64,000 nucleotides of DNA from Streptomyces asiaticus (GTDB taxonomy: Bacteria; Actinomycetota; Actinomycetes; Streptomycetales; Streptomycetaceae). The stretch lies in the NCBI RefSeq assembly GCF_018138715.1, contig NZ_JAGSHX010000006.1:8122001-8186000 (forward strand), given 5' to 3'. The translations under genes and the position numbers were made by a program. The number at the start of each line of letters is the position of its first letter. Position 1 is the stretch's first letter. A model generated the notes under the pieces. That model had not been told where the DNA came from and searched no databases. It saw only the letters and a program-made list of their open reading frames with translations. Shown here in pieces: positions 24,529 through 32,244 of the stretch.

Positions 24529-25965
24529 TCAGGAGACCCGCTGGGGAATGCTCAGCGGGTTCGTGTCGCGCAGTGCGGGCGGCAGCAGGTGCTGCAGCAC
24601 GCCCTGATACGCGACCGGCCGCAGGAAACGGTGGATGGCCTCGGTCCCCACCGAGGTCGTGGCCGGTGCCGTGGTGGCCGGGTAGGGGCCGCCGTGCTGC
24701 TGGGCGTAGGTGACCGACACACCCGTGGGCCACTGGTTCCACAGCACACGCCCGGCCTTGGCGGCCAGCAGCCTGATCAGCTCCGCGGCGACGGTGTCGT
24801 CGTCCTCGCCCTGGATGGACGCGGTGAGCTGGCCGTCGACGGCCTTCGCCACCTCGAGCAGCTCGCTCTCCTCCGTGTACTCGACGACCAGCGCGGTCGG
24901 CCCGAACACCTCCCGGATGAGCGCCTCCGGGTCGCGGAGCAGCTCGGCCGAGGTCGTGCCCAGCACCGTCGGCGACGGATCGGCGCCGTCGTGGTCGCCA
25001 CGCACCAGGACACGCACCCCGGCCGTGTCGCGCAACGTCCGCAGCGTACTGGCGTAGGAGGTCCGGATGCGCTCGTTGAGCAACGTCAGCGGCGTGTCCG
25101 GGACCGCGCCGGGCAACTCGTCCACCAGCTTGGCCGAGGCCGGGACCAGCAGGATGCCGGGCTTGGTGCAGAACTGCCCGGCGCCGAGGGTGAACGACCC
25201 GACGAACTCCGAGACGATCGCGGAACCGCGCCGCTCGGCGGCGGCCTCCGTCACGAACACAGGGTTGACGCTGCCGAGTTCACCGAAGAACGGGATGGGC
25301 TCCGGACGGCCGCTCGCGAGGTCGAAGAGCGCCCGGCCCGCCTCGGTCGATCCGGTGAACGCGCCCGCCTTCACCCGCGGATCCACGATCGCGGCCCGGC
25401 CCGCCTCCGTCCCGAAGACCACGTCGAAGAGCCCCTCGGGCGCGCCGGTGGACCGTAGCGCCTGGTGCACCACCTCCGCCGTGGCGGCCGAGAGCCTGGG
25501 GTGGCCGGAGTGGGCCTTGACCACGACCGGGCAGCCCGCCGCGAGCGCCGACGCGGTGTCCCCGCCCGCCACGCTGAACGCGAACGGGAAGTTGCTCGCG
25601 GAGAAGACGAGGACCGGGCCGAGCGGTTCGAGCACCCGGCGCAGATCGGGCCGCGGGCCCATCGGCCACGCGGGGTCGGCACGGTCGATCGTCGCCCCGA
25701 GGTACTCGCCCCGCGTCACCGTCTCGGCGAAGAGCCGCAGCTGGAACACCGTACGGACCATCTCGTTGCGCAGCCGGGTCTCCCCGAGGGACGTCTCCTC
25801 GTCCGCGATGGCCACGAGCTTCGGCGCGGCCTCCTCGAGCGCGGACGCGATGGCCTCGAGAAACGGGGCGCGGTCGGCCGGCTGGAGGCGGCTCCACTGC
25901 TCGAACGCGCCCGTGGCGGCATCGAGTTTCCGCGCCAGCACCTGCGCGTTTGTCGCATCGGTCAT
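24529..25965 (-). CDS. Aldehyde dehydrogenase, alpha-ketoglutaric semialdehyde dehydrogenase-like
   Basis: A 478-residue NADP-type aldehyde dehydrogenase. The catalytic Cys is in GAGQFCTKPG, the general-base Glu in FGELGSVNPV, and the SASNFPFAFSVAGGDTASALAAG block and HSGHP variant of the cofactor region are those of the type III 2-oxoglutarate semialdehyde dehydrogenases rather than betaine/ALDH2 types. It would make 2-oxoglutarate (or another oxoacid) from a semialdehyde. It is divergent from the Zn alcohol dehydrogenase at 26144, with two TRAGAC-type operators in between, so alcohol and aldehyde oxidation are probably co-regulated. The convergent gap 24387-24528 shows only a short direct repeat. 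Confidence 0.87.
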   Translation of the reverse strand: MTDATNAQVLARKLDAATGAFEQWSRLQPADRAPFLEAIASALEEAAPKLVAIADEETSLGETRLRNEMVRTVFQLRLFAETVTRGEYLGATIDRADPAWPMGPRPDLRRVLEPLGPVLVFSASNFPFAFSVAGGDTASALAAGCPVVVKAHSGHPRLSAATAEVVHQALRSTGAPEGLFDVVFGTEAGRAAIVDPRVKAGAFTGSTEAGRALFDLASGRPEPIPFFGELGSVNPVFVTEAAAERRGSAIVSEFVGSFTLGAGQFCTKPGILLVPASAKLVDELPGAVPDTPLTLLNERIRTSYASTLRTLRDTAGVRVLVRGDHDGADPSPTVLGTTSAELLRDPEALIREVFGPTALVVEYTEESELLEVAKAVDGQLTASIQGEDDDTVAAELIRLLAAKAGRVLWNQWPTGVSVTYAQQHGGPYPATTAPATTSVGTEAIHRFLRPVAYQGVLQHLLPPALRDTNPLSIPQRVS

Positions 25966-25995
25966 CAGACGTGCTCTCTTATGGTGTCGTAAATA

Positions 25996-26010
25996 TGAGA
26001 CGCAATCTCA
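25996..26010. promoter_or_regulatory. Operator-like TGAGACGCAATCTCA
   Basis: Inverted repeat with 6-bp arms (one mismatch) and 3-bp centre, 31 bases upstream of the semialdehyde dehydrogenase start. It is the same size and half-site form as the palindrome at 22946. Confidence 0.45.
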
Positions 26011-26091
26011 CTCTCAAGACACGGTCGCATGTGTCGACGCCTCCGTCAACGCGCTTGACGGCCGCCGAGACGGGCTCACATACTCAACCCG

Positions 26092-26106
26092 TAAGACAAC
26101 GTCTGA
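26092..26106. promoter_or_regulatory. Operator-like TAAGACAACGTCTGA
   Basis: Inverted repeat of the TAAGAC-N3-GTCTTA type with one mismatch, 38 bases ahead of the alcohol dehydrogenase ATG. It matches 22946-22960 in its left arm exactly. Confidence 0.5.
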
Positions 26107-26143
26107 AGTTTCGTACACGGTGGACAGAGTGAGGCGTGGCTCC

Positions 26144-27250
26144 ATGAAGGCAGCAGTACTGCACCGGCCCGGTGCGCCGTTGACCGTCGAGGACGTCGAA
26201 CTCGACGCCCCCGGACCGGGCGAGGTCACCCTCCGTGTGCTCGCCGCCGGGGTGTGCCACAGCGATCTGCACTACATGAACGGCGACCTCAACGTCCGCC
26301 TGCCCGCGGTGCTCGGGCACGAGGGGACGGGCGTCGTGGAGCGGGTGGGGGAGGGGGTGACCCGGGTCCGCCCCGGCGACACCGTCATCACGTTGTGGCG
26401 CCCGCGGTGCGGCGGCTGCGAGTTCTGCACCACCGGCCGCCCCGCCCTGTGCTCGCTCGGCCGGGTGCAGGCGGCCTCCGGCGGTCTGCTCGACGGGACG
26501 TCACGGCTGCATCTGAACGGCGAGAAGCTGCACCACCTCATGGGGGTCTCCTGCTTCGCCGAGCAGTGCGTCGTCTCCGAGTGGTCGGTCCTCGCGATCG
26601 ATCCGGACGTTCCGCCGGAGATCGCGGCGATCACCGGGTGTGCCGTGGTGACCGGGGCCGGCGCGGCGCTGAACGTCATGAAGGACGCCACCGGAGAGGG
26701 CGTCGTGGTCATCGGTGCCGGTGGCGTCGGGCTGAGCGCGGTGATGGGGCTGCGCCTCGTCGGCGCCGATCCGATCGTTGCCGTCGACACGGTGGACGCC
26801 AAGCTGGAGAAGGCACTCGAGCTGGGCGCCACCCATGCGGTCAACGTCCGCACGCACAGCCTCGTCGAAGAGCTCACCAGGATCTCACCGCGTCCGATGG
26901 CCTGGTCGCTGGACGCGGTCGGCGCGCCCCAGACCCTCACCCAGGCGGTCGAGGTCGTGGGCACCGGCGGGACCGCCGTCGCCGTCGGCCTCGGCAAGGT
27001 GGGCGCCACCGCGGCTGTGCCCGTCAACCCTCTGGTGCAGCAGGAGAAGCGGCTGATCGGCAGCCTGTACGGCTCGGCCAACACACCGGTCGACATCCCC
27101 AAGCTGGTCGAGCTCTTCAAGAGCGGCCGACTGCCGCTCGACAAGCTGCTCGGTGAACGGTACGAGCTGTCGGCGGTCAACGAGGCGTACGCGGCGCTGG
27201 CGCAGGGGGCCACCGGCCGTGCGGTGATCGTTCCCGGTCCTAAGCTGTGA
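26144..27250 (+). CDS. Zinc-dependent alcohol dehydrogenase (MDR)
   Basis: A 368-residue NAD-dependent alcohol dehydrogenase. The catalytic zinc site is seen in GVCHSDLHYMNG and GHEGTGVVERVGEGV; the structural zinc lobe in CGGCEFCTTGRPALC; the nucleotide fold in VVIGAGGVGLSAVMG. The architecture is that of class III/aryl-alcohol types (RPRCGGCEFC, GSLYGSANT). The ATG at 26144 is preceded by GAGTGAGG. It is divergent from the semialdehyde dehydrogenase and followed 43 bases later by a hydratase, suggesting alcohol to aldehyde to acid conversion in one pathway. The substrate is not determined. Confidence 0.9.
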   Translation: MKAAVLHRPGAPLTVEDVELDAPGPGEVTLRVLAAGVCHSDLHYMNGDLNVRLPAVLGHEGTGVVERVGEGVTRVRPGDTVITLWRPRCGGCEFCTTGRPALCSLGRVQAASGGLLDGTSRLHLNGEKLHHLMGVSCFAEQCVVSEWSVLAIDPDVPPEIAAITGCAVVTGAGAALNVMKDATGEGVVVIGAGGVGLSAVMGLRLVGADPIVAVDTVDAKLEKALELGATHAVNVRTHSLVEELTRISPRPMAWSLDAVGAPQTLTQAVEVVGTGGTAVAVGLGKVGATAAVPVNPLVQQEKRLIGSLYGSANTPVDIPKLVELFKSGRLPLDKLLGERYELSAVNEAYAALAQGATGRAVIVPGPKL

Positions 27251-27293
27251 CCGCGGATCGGCTCATGAACGGACCGGGTGGCAGGGGAGATCG

Positions 27294-28142
27294 ATGAACA
27301 GGGAACTGGTCGCGGAACTGGGCCGACGGCTGTGGCAGGCGGGCTACGGAGCCGCTGCCGTTGGCTACGCCGCGGCGGACTCGGCTGCGGTTGATCCGGC
27401 TGCGGTTGATTCGGCCGCGGTGGACTCCCCCGCGGTGGACTCGGCCGTGGCCGATCAGCTCGATGGCCTCGAGATGGCCTATGCCGTCCAGAGGGCCACC
27501 CATGACCTGGCGATCGCGGCCGGTGAGCGCGCGATCGGCTACAAGGTCGGCCTCACGGCACAGCCCGCGCGGGAGACCTTCGGCGCCGATGAGCCCGCCG
27601 CCGGTTACCTGCTCGCGAGCAGGCTGCTCGAGGACGGCGAGCCCCTCGCCACGGCCGGGCTGTTCGCCCCGCTGGCGGAAGTGGAGGTCGCGTTCACCCT
27701 CGGCGAGGCGCTGCCCGGTCCGCGGGTGACCGCGCGGGACGTCCGCGACGCCACCGCCGCCGTGGCCCCGGCCTTCGAGATCGTCGACAGCCGGTGGCGT
27801 GGCGGTGCGCGCACGCTCCCCATGCTCGTCGCCGACAACACCAACGCCGCTCGCGCGATGGTGGGGTCCTCGGTCGCGCCCGCGTCCGTGGAGCTGTCTA
27901 AGATCGCCGCCACGCTGACGATCGGCTCCCGTACGGTGCCGGGGAGCGCGGCCGCCGTCATGGGTGACCCCGCCGAGGCGGTGGCATGGCTCGCCCGGCA
28001 TCTGCTGCGCGGCGGCAGGCGACTGGAAGCCGGGGACATCGTCCTGAGCGGCACCCTGTGCGCCCCGACCGCGATCAGCGCCGGCGACCACCTGGTGGCC
28101 GACCTCGGTGAGCTGGGCCGGATCGCACTCGACGTCAACTGA
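27294..28142 (+). CDS. 2-keto-4-pentenoate hydratase-like protein (FAH superfamily)
   Basis: A 282-residue MhpD/fumarylacetoacetase-superfamily enzyme. GYKVGLTAQ (about 81-89), EVEVAFTLGEALPG and SGTLCAPTAISAGD near the C-terminus are the hydratase/decarboxylase marks, with Glu ligands for a divalent metal. It would hydrate a 2-hydroxy-dienoate to a 4-hydroxy-2-oxoacid or catalyse a related step. Residues 27-51 are an insertion of five Ala-Val-Asp-Ser-Ala-type pentapeptides encoded by a 15-bp tandem repeat, absent from relatives I know. GGGGAGATCG precedes the ATG. Same strand as the alcohol dehydrogenase, probably the same operon. Confidence 0.85.
   Translation: MNRELVAELGRRLWQAGYGAAAVGYAAADSAAVDPAAVDSAAVDSPAVDSAVADQLDGLEMAYAVQRATHDLAIAAGERAIGYKVGLTAQPARETFGADEPAAGYLLASRLLEDGEPLATAGLFAPLAEVEVAFTLGEALPGPRVTARDVRDATAAVAPAFEIVDSRWRGGARTLPMLVADNTNAARAMVGSSVAPASVELSKIAATLTIGSRTVPGSAAAVMGDPAEAVAWLARHLLRGGRRLEAGDIVLSGTLCAPTAISAGDHLVADLGELGRIALDVN
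27372..27446 (+). repeat. 15-bp in-frame tandem repeat (five units)
   Basis: Five consecutive units of the form GCGGTGGACTCGGCC encode AADSA, AVDPA, AVDSA, AVDSP and AVDSA near the N-terminus of the hydratase-like gene. The frame is kept, so copy number could vary without destroying the protein. Confidence 0.8.
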
Positions 28143-28199
28143 CCACCATGGGCCGGGGCCAGGACGTATGTGGCCCCGGCCCCGATGTGCGCGGGGGCG

Positions 28200-28970
28200 T
28201 CAGCGCAGCACGCGGTCCGCGGTGAGGACGCGGGGCGTCTCGGCCAGCAGGGCGCGCAGCCGGTCCGCGGACAGCGGGGCGCCCGGGTCCGCGGGGGGCC
28301 GGGTCCGGAACCCACCGCCGGACCTGATCTCCTCGACCATCTTGGCCTTGGCGGCGTTCAGCGCGTCGACGTCGGCGAAGTAGGGCGTCACATAGGCGGC
28401 GGTGTCCGGTTCGAAGCGCCAGCTCTCGGCCAGGGGGCCCGCGTCGACGGTGTCGAAGCCCAGCCGGTCGATCAGGGCGGCGGCGCTCGCCCTCGCCTCC
28501 GGGTCGTCACCGGCGATCGGCAGGGCGGTGCGGTCGGCGGCCCCCGTGGGGCGGGCGAGCGCCGGGATGTGGCCGTCGTTGATGTTGTTGAACGCCTTCA
28601 CGAGCTTCGCGCCGGTCAGATGCCGCTGGACGAGCTCGCTCGTCGTGGTCCTGCCCGAGTCGAGCTCCTCGAACTCCCCGTCGCGGAACGGGTAGTAGTT
28701 GATCGTGTCGAGCACGACCTTGCCCGCCAGCGCGGCGGCCGGGAGTTTGCGGTAGGCGATCAGCGGGATGCTCACCACCACCCAGTCGCCCGCCCGGGCC
28801 GCCTCCTCGGACGTCGCGGCCCGGGCCCGCTCCCCGAGCTCGGCGACCGTGTCGGCCAGGGTCTCCGGCCCGCGGGAATTGGACAGGACGACGTCGATGC
28901 CCGCCGCGATCGCGAGCCGGGCCAGTTTGGTACCGATGTGGCCGCTGCCGATGAAGCCGAGTGTTGCCAT
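28200..28970 (-). CDS. NADPH-dependent F420 reductase family protein
   Basis: A 256-residue Rossmann protein with the N-terminal GFIGSGHIGTKLARLA motif and a following SNSRGPETL loop, the NADP-binding signature of F420H2:NADP oxidoreductase (Fno) and the related NAD(P)-binding proteins. VKAFNNI and the later DAGPLAESW match the family. It would link F420 and NADP pools, or act as a related dinucleotide reductase; the C-terminal half is longer than short Fno proteins, so the cofactor is uncertain. The ATG at 28970 has GAGG upstream. It is divergent from a TetR gene with twin operators in between. Confidence 0.82.
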   Translation of the reverse strand: MATLGFIGSGHIGTKLARLAIAAGIDVVLSNSRGPETLADTVAELGERARAATSEEAARAGDWVVVSIPLIAYRKLPAAALAGKVVLDTINYYPFRDGEFEELDSGRTTTSELVQRHLTGAKLVKAFNNINDGHIPALARPTGAADRTALPIAGDDPEARASAAALIDRLGFDTVDAGPLAESWRFEPDTAAYVTPYFADVDALNAAKAKMVEEIRSGGGFRTRPPADPGAPLSADRLRALLAETPRVLTADRVLR

Positions 28971-29040
28971 GAAAGAGGTCTCCTCATCTGGCGGACTCGT
29001 GGTCCGCGGGCGCTTCTGTCCCAGCCGGCACCGCCGAACC

Positions 29041-29087
29041 GGAGCGGGTGCTCCTGATGAAGGTAACACAACCGGAGCGAGTGCTCC
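29041..29087. promoter_or_regulatory. Two tandem TetR-type operators
   Basis: GGAGCGGGTGCTCC (29041-29054) and GGAGCGAGTGCTCC (29074-29087) are near-identical inverted repeats (GGAGC...GCTCC), each preceded by AACC and spaced 33 bp apart, about three helical turns. They lie between the divergent F420-reductase-like gene and the tetR gene. Confidence 0.7.
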
Positions 29088-29113
29088 GCAAAGCCGCCTG
29101 TACGCTGAATGCC

Positions 29114-29755
29114 GTGACCAGCGCCGACCAGTCCACGTCCCCGCAGCCCCCCGCCAGGCGCGCCCGCCGTGCGGACGCCGAGCGCAACCGCGCCGCGATC
29201 ATCGAGGCCGCCGGTGTGGTCTTCGCCGAGCAGGGGTGCGCCGTCGACGTCCGCGAGATCGCCCGGCGCAGCGGCGTCGGCATGGGCACGCTCTACCGCC
29301 ACTTCCCGACCAAGGACGACCTGCTCGCCACCGTCATGGAGCGGGAATTCACCTCCTGGCTCACCGCCGCCCATGAGGCGGCGGCCGCGACCGAGGACCC
29401 CTGGGAGGCCCTGACCGGCTTCTTCGAGCAGACCCTCGCCAACCAGGCGCACAACCGCGCACTCGTCGAGACCTACACCGCCACCGGCACCCCCGCGCGC
29501 GAGTGCGCCCGGCACCGCGACGCCTTCATCGATGAACTGCGCATCCGCTGTGTGGACGCCGGACTTCTGCGCGATGGCGTCACCACTGCCGACCTCGTGC
29601 TGCTCAGCACCTCCCTGAGCCAGGCCGTCCAGGCCGCCGACGACAGCCGGCCCGGCCAGTGGCGCCGCCTCCTGCGCATCTCCCTCGACGGTCTCAGCAG
29701 TCGCAACACCGAACCACTGCCCGAGTCGGCTCCCCACGCGGGCGCCGCGACATAG
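29114..29755 (+). CDS. TetR family transcriptional regulator
   Basis: A 213-residue repressor-type protein with the DNA-binding domain at about residues 20-65 (IIEAAGVVFAEQGCAVDV; SGVGMGTLYRHFPTKDDLL) and a C-terminal helical domain of the SbtR-like kind. The GTG at 29114 is chosen because TACGCT ends seven bases upstream, compatible with a leaderless transcript, and because upstream codons overlap the operators. Two near-identical palindromes lie just ahead, shared with the divergent F420-reductase-like gene, so it very probably represses that gene and itself. Confidence 0.9.
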   Translation: MTSADQSTSPQPPARRARRADAERNRAAIIEAAGVVFAEQGCAVDVREIARRSGVGMGTLYRHFPTKDDLLATVMEREFTSWLTAAHEAAAATEDPWEALTGFFEQTLANQAHNRALVETYTATGTPARECARHRDAFIDELRIRCVDAGLLRDGVTTADLVLLSTSLSQAVQAADDSRPGQWRRLLRISLDGLSSRNTEPLPESAPHAGAAT

Positions 29756-29767
29756 GCGTCTGATATT

Positions 29768-29797
29768 TTGGACACTGTCCGCGGAAACGTGTTCCGC
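29768..29797. promoter_or_regulatory. Two palindromes ahead of iclR
   Basis: GGACACTGTCC (29770-29780) within the 14-base block shared in reverse with 23044-23057, followed directly by GCGGAA-ACGTG-TTCCGC (29781-29797). The second ends 24 bases before the GTG start. Position fits autoregulation by the IclR protein. Confidence 0.55.
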
Positions 29798-29821
29798 TGA
29801 AACGTGTGCTGGGAGGCCATC

Positions 29822-30595
29822 GTGGCGCGTCTCACCGCTCCGGCCCTTCGCCGGGGCCTGGACATCCTGGAACTGCTCGTCGACCAGGACGAGGGGCTAC
29901 GGGTTCCGGAGATCACCCAACACCTCGGCCTGCCCCGTGCCACCACGCACGAACTCGTCAACACACTGGCCGACCGCGGCTATGTGACGATCTCCAAGGA
30001 GACCGGACGCGTCGCGATAGGGCTCAGCGCCCTGCGTCTCGGCGCCGGCTACGAGCGCGGGCTCGACCTCGCCACCGTGGGCCGGGAGTGCGCCGGCGAG
30101 GTGGCGCGGGCATGCGGCGAAACGGTCCAGGTCGTCGTGCGCGACGGGGGATTCGCGGTGTTCATCGTGCGGATCGACAGCAAGTACTCGGTCCGGCTGG
30201 TGTCCCAGGTGGGAAGCCGCCTGCCCGCCTCCTGCACCGCGGGCGGAAAGGCCCTGCTGAGCGCCCTCTCGGCCCGGGAGCTCGATGAGCTGTTCCCCAA
30301 CGACAAGTCGCTGAAGCAGATGACCTCCAACAGCATCTCCACCCGCAAGCGGCTGCTGTCCGAAGTCGAGACGGCCCGCGAGCGAGGCTGGACCGAGGAG
30401 TTCTGCGAGTCCAACGACCACGCGGCCTGCGTCGCCGCCCCCGTGTACGACCGCCTCGGGAACTGCGTGGCGGCCATGAGCATCTCGGTGCCCACCCCGC
30501 GCTGGGGCGACACGGAGAAGGAACACTACGTCGAGCTGGTCCTGGGCGGCGCAAAGGCCATGGCGCGACGACTGGGGGCGAGCGTGCCGTCGTAG
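29822..30595 (+). CDS. IclR family transcriptional regulator
   Basis: A 257-residue regulator with the winged HTH at residues 5-65 (RRGLDILELLVDQ; HLGLPRATTHELVNTLADRG) and an IclR effector domain (LPASCTAGGKALLSAL; SNDHAACVAAPVYDRLGNCVAAMSIS in parts). The GTG at 29822 follows GGGAGG by six bases. The palindrome ahead of the gene is repeated in front of the FMN hydroxyacid oxidase 6.7 kb away, so I infer that it governs at least part of the 18-28 kb catabolic island. Effector unknown; a small aliphatic or aromatic acid would be usual. Confidence 0.9.
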   Translation: MARLTAPALRRGLDILELLVDQDEGLRVPEITQHLGLPRATTHELVNTLADRGYVTISKETGRVAIGLSALRLGAGYERGLDLATVGRECAGEVARACGETVQVVVRDGGFAVFIVRIDSKYSVRLVSQVGSRLPASCTAGGKALLSALSARELDELFPNDKSLKQMTSNSISTRKRLLSEVETARERGWTEEFCESNDHAACVAAPVYDRLGNCVAAMSISVPTPRWGDTEKEHYVELVLGGAKAMARRLGASVPS

Positions 30596-30735
30596 GCCGG
30601 TGAGCCCCGGTGCGACGGGACAACCTCCTGTCGCACGGGCCCGCCCCGGGACGGGTCACGGAGGAGGGCGCGGACCCTGGTGGGTGTGCGTGTCCGCGCG
30701 CGTGCCGAGAATCGCCCGAACCGAGGAGACCGCCG

Positions 30736-31530
30736 ATGCCCCTCTCCGCCGGCCTCGCGCGCGGAGTCGCGCCCGGCACGCCCGGCATGCTGCACGCCCG
30801 CACGGTGACCGGCGACCTCAGCGCTCCGCCCCGGCCGCGGCTGACGGTCCGCTTCGGCCGGGGCGAGAAGCCGGACGTGGATCTGGGCGTCGGCGTGGAC
30901 GACCTCCGGGTGAGCCGGCGCCACGGCGAGCTGACGTACCGCCAGGGGCAGTGGTGGCTGCGGAACACCGGGCGGCGGCTCGTCCGGCTGCCGCGCGGCA
31001 CGATGATGCACCTCAGCACCGAGCCGATCCCGCTCGACACCGGTGACACCCCGCTGTTCGTCAAGGGCTCCGGCTACCGTGAGCACCTGGTCGAGCTCTA
31101 TGCGGCGGGCCACGACGACCAGGGGCCGGTGTCGCGGCGGCGCGCCGAGACGCTTCGGCCGGAGATCTGGCCGCTCGACGACGACGAACGGCTGCTGCTC
31201 GTCGTCCTCGGCCAGCGGTATCTGCTGTACGAGGAGGATCCGCGCCCCCTGACGTACGCCACGGCGGCCAAACAGCTCGGCTACCTCCGCCCGGACGCGG
31301 GCTGGAACGAGCGAAAGATCGAGTACCGGGTCGAGGCCGTACGCCGCCGACTGCACGGCACCGGCTTCAGATACCCGGTGATGCACGACACGTCGCAGGG
31401 CCGCCCCGCCGACAACGGGCTGCTGCACAACCTGCTCAAGGGGCTGGTGGAGTCCACGACGCTGGTACCGCCCGATCTGGACCTCATCGAGGACGACGCC
31501 CTCTGGCCCGATCCCGCGCCGGAGGCGTAG
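30736..31530 (+). CDS. FHA domain protein with C-terminal DNA-binding-like region
   Basis: A 264-residue cytoplasmic protein. Residues 33-95 form a forkhead-associated phosphothreonine-binding domain: RLTVRFGRGEKPDVDL, the key Ser-Arg-Arg-His in RVSRRHGEL, and LRNTGRR. The second half (DDDERLLLVVLGQRYLL; TYATAAKQLGYL; ERKIEYRVEAVRRRL) looks like a winged-helix effector unit, as in FHA proteins that follow Ser/Thr kinases. No kinase gene is in the window. GAGGAG lies ahead of the ATG at 30736. It is followed by a secreted-type protein gene that is frameshifted. Confidence 0.82.
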   Translation: MPLSAGLARGVAPGTPGMLHARTVTGDLSAPPRPRLTVRFGRGEKPDVDLGVGVDDLRVSRRHGELTYRQGQWWLRNTGRRLVRLPRGTMMHLSTEPIPLDTGDTPLFVKGSGYREHLVELYAAGHDDQGPVSRRRAETLRPEIWPLDDDERLLLVVLGQRYLLYEEDPRPLTYATAAKQLGYLRPDAGWNERKIEYRVEAVRRRLHGTGFRYPVMHDTSQGRPADNGLLHNLLKGLVESTTLVPPDLDLIEDDALWPDPAPEA

Positions 31531-31612
31531 CCCGAGCCGCTCCGCGGTGACCGCCCGTTTCCGGGACCCGTCCCATGATTCCTGTCGCCAAGCGAACAGG
31601 AAGGAACAGTAC

Positions 31613-32244
31613 ATGCGCATCGTCGTCCTCGCGGGCGTCACCGTGGCCGCCACGAGGGCCGCCCTCGCGCTCCCGGCGCGCGGCGAGGCCCCGACGGCGA
31701 CGGGAGGGCTGCCGCGCCGCACCGCGACGCTGGTCCGGCGCCGCCCCTTAGTCCTGGCCGGCGCCGCCGCCGTCACGGCACCGGCCATCGCCGTTCCGTT
31801 CGTCGTGATGAGCCTGGGGGGGGCGAAGACGGGGACAAGGCCACCCCGGCACCGGGCAGAACGGCAACCGCCGCGGGCTTCATCGGCGACCCCCGCACGG
31901 CCGACCCGTGCGCCCTGCTGAACGCCACCGTGTTCCATCGGTACGACGAGGCCCGACTCGACCGTGACTACCGCAACTTCAACCGGGGCGACGTTCTCCT
32001 GAAGGAGCGGAGCGAGGAGGTCGTGGACGTCAGGGTGGAGCTCGACGCGGATTCGCTGCCGGAGGACGAGGGCCCGGGGAGCTGCCGCGTCGAGGTGGTC
32101 CACCGTGACTACACCGGGCTGGACCGGGTGAAGGGCACCGAGCGGGTGGCGCCCGTCCTCAAGGGGGCGGGCCGCAAGGGCCGTCCCTGCGAACTGGCCA
32201 CCGACCTCGCCGGGTCGGCCGCCGCCGCTTTGCCCCCCGCCTGA
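31613..32244 (+). pseudogene. Membrane-anchored hypothetical protein, frameshifted at a poly-G run
   Basis: The first frame encodes a basic N-terminus and a hydrophobic segment (RRPLVLAGAAAVTAPAIAV), then hits a run of eight G at 31816-31823. After a one-base shift the sequence continues as GEDGDKATPAPGRTATAA and GDPRTADPCALLNATVFHRY, a Streptomyces extracytoplasmic domain of unknown function that often begins DPC-LL and carries NFNRCD (here NFNRGD). The complete product would be about 210 residues with one membrane anchor. The start has AGGAAGGAAC upstream. It may be a true pseudogene, a slippage-controlled gene or a sequencing error in the homopolymer. Confidence 0.65.
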
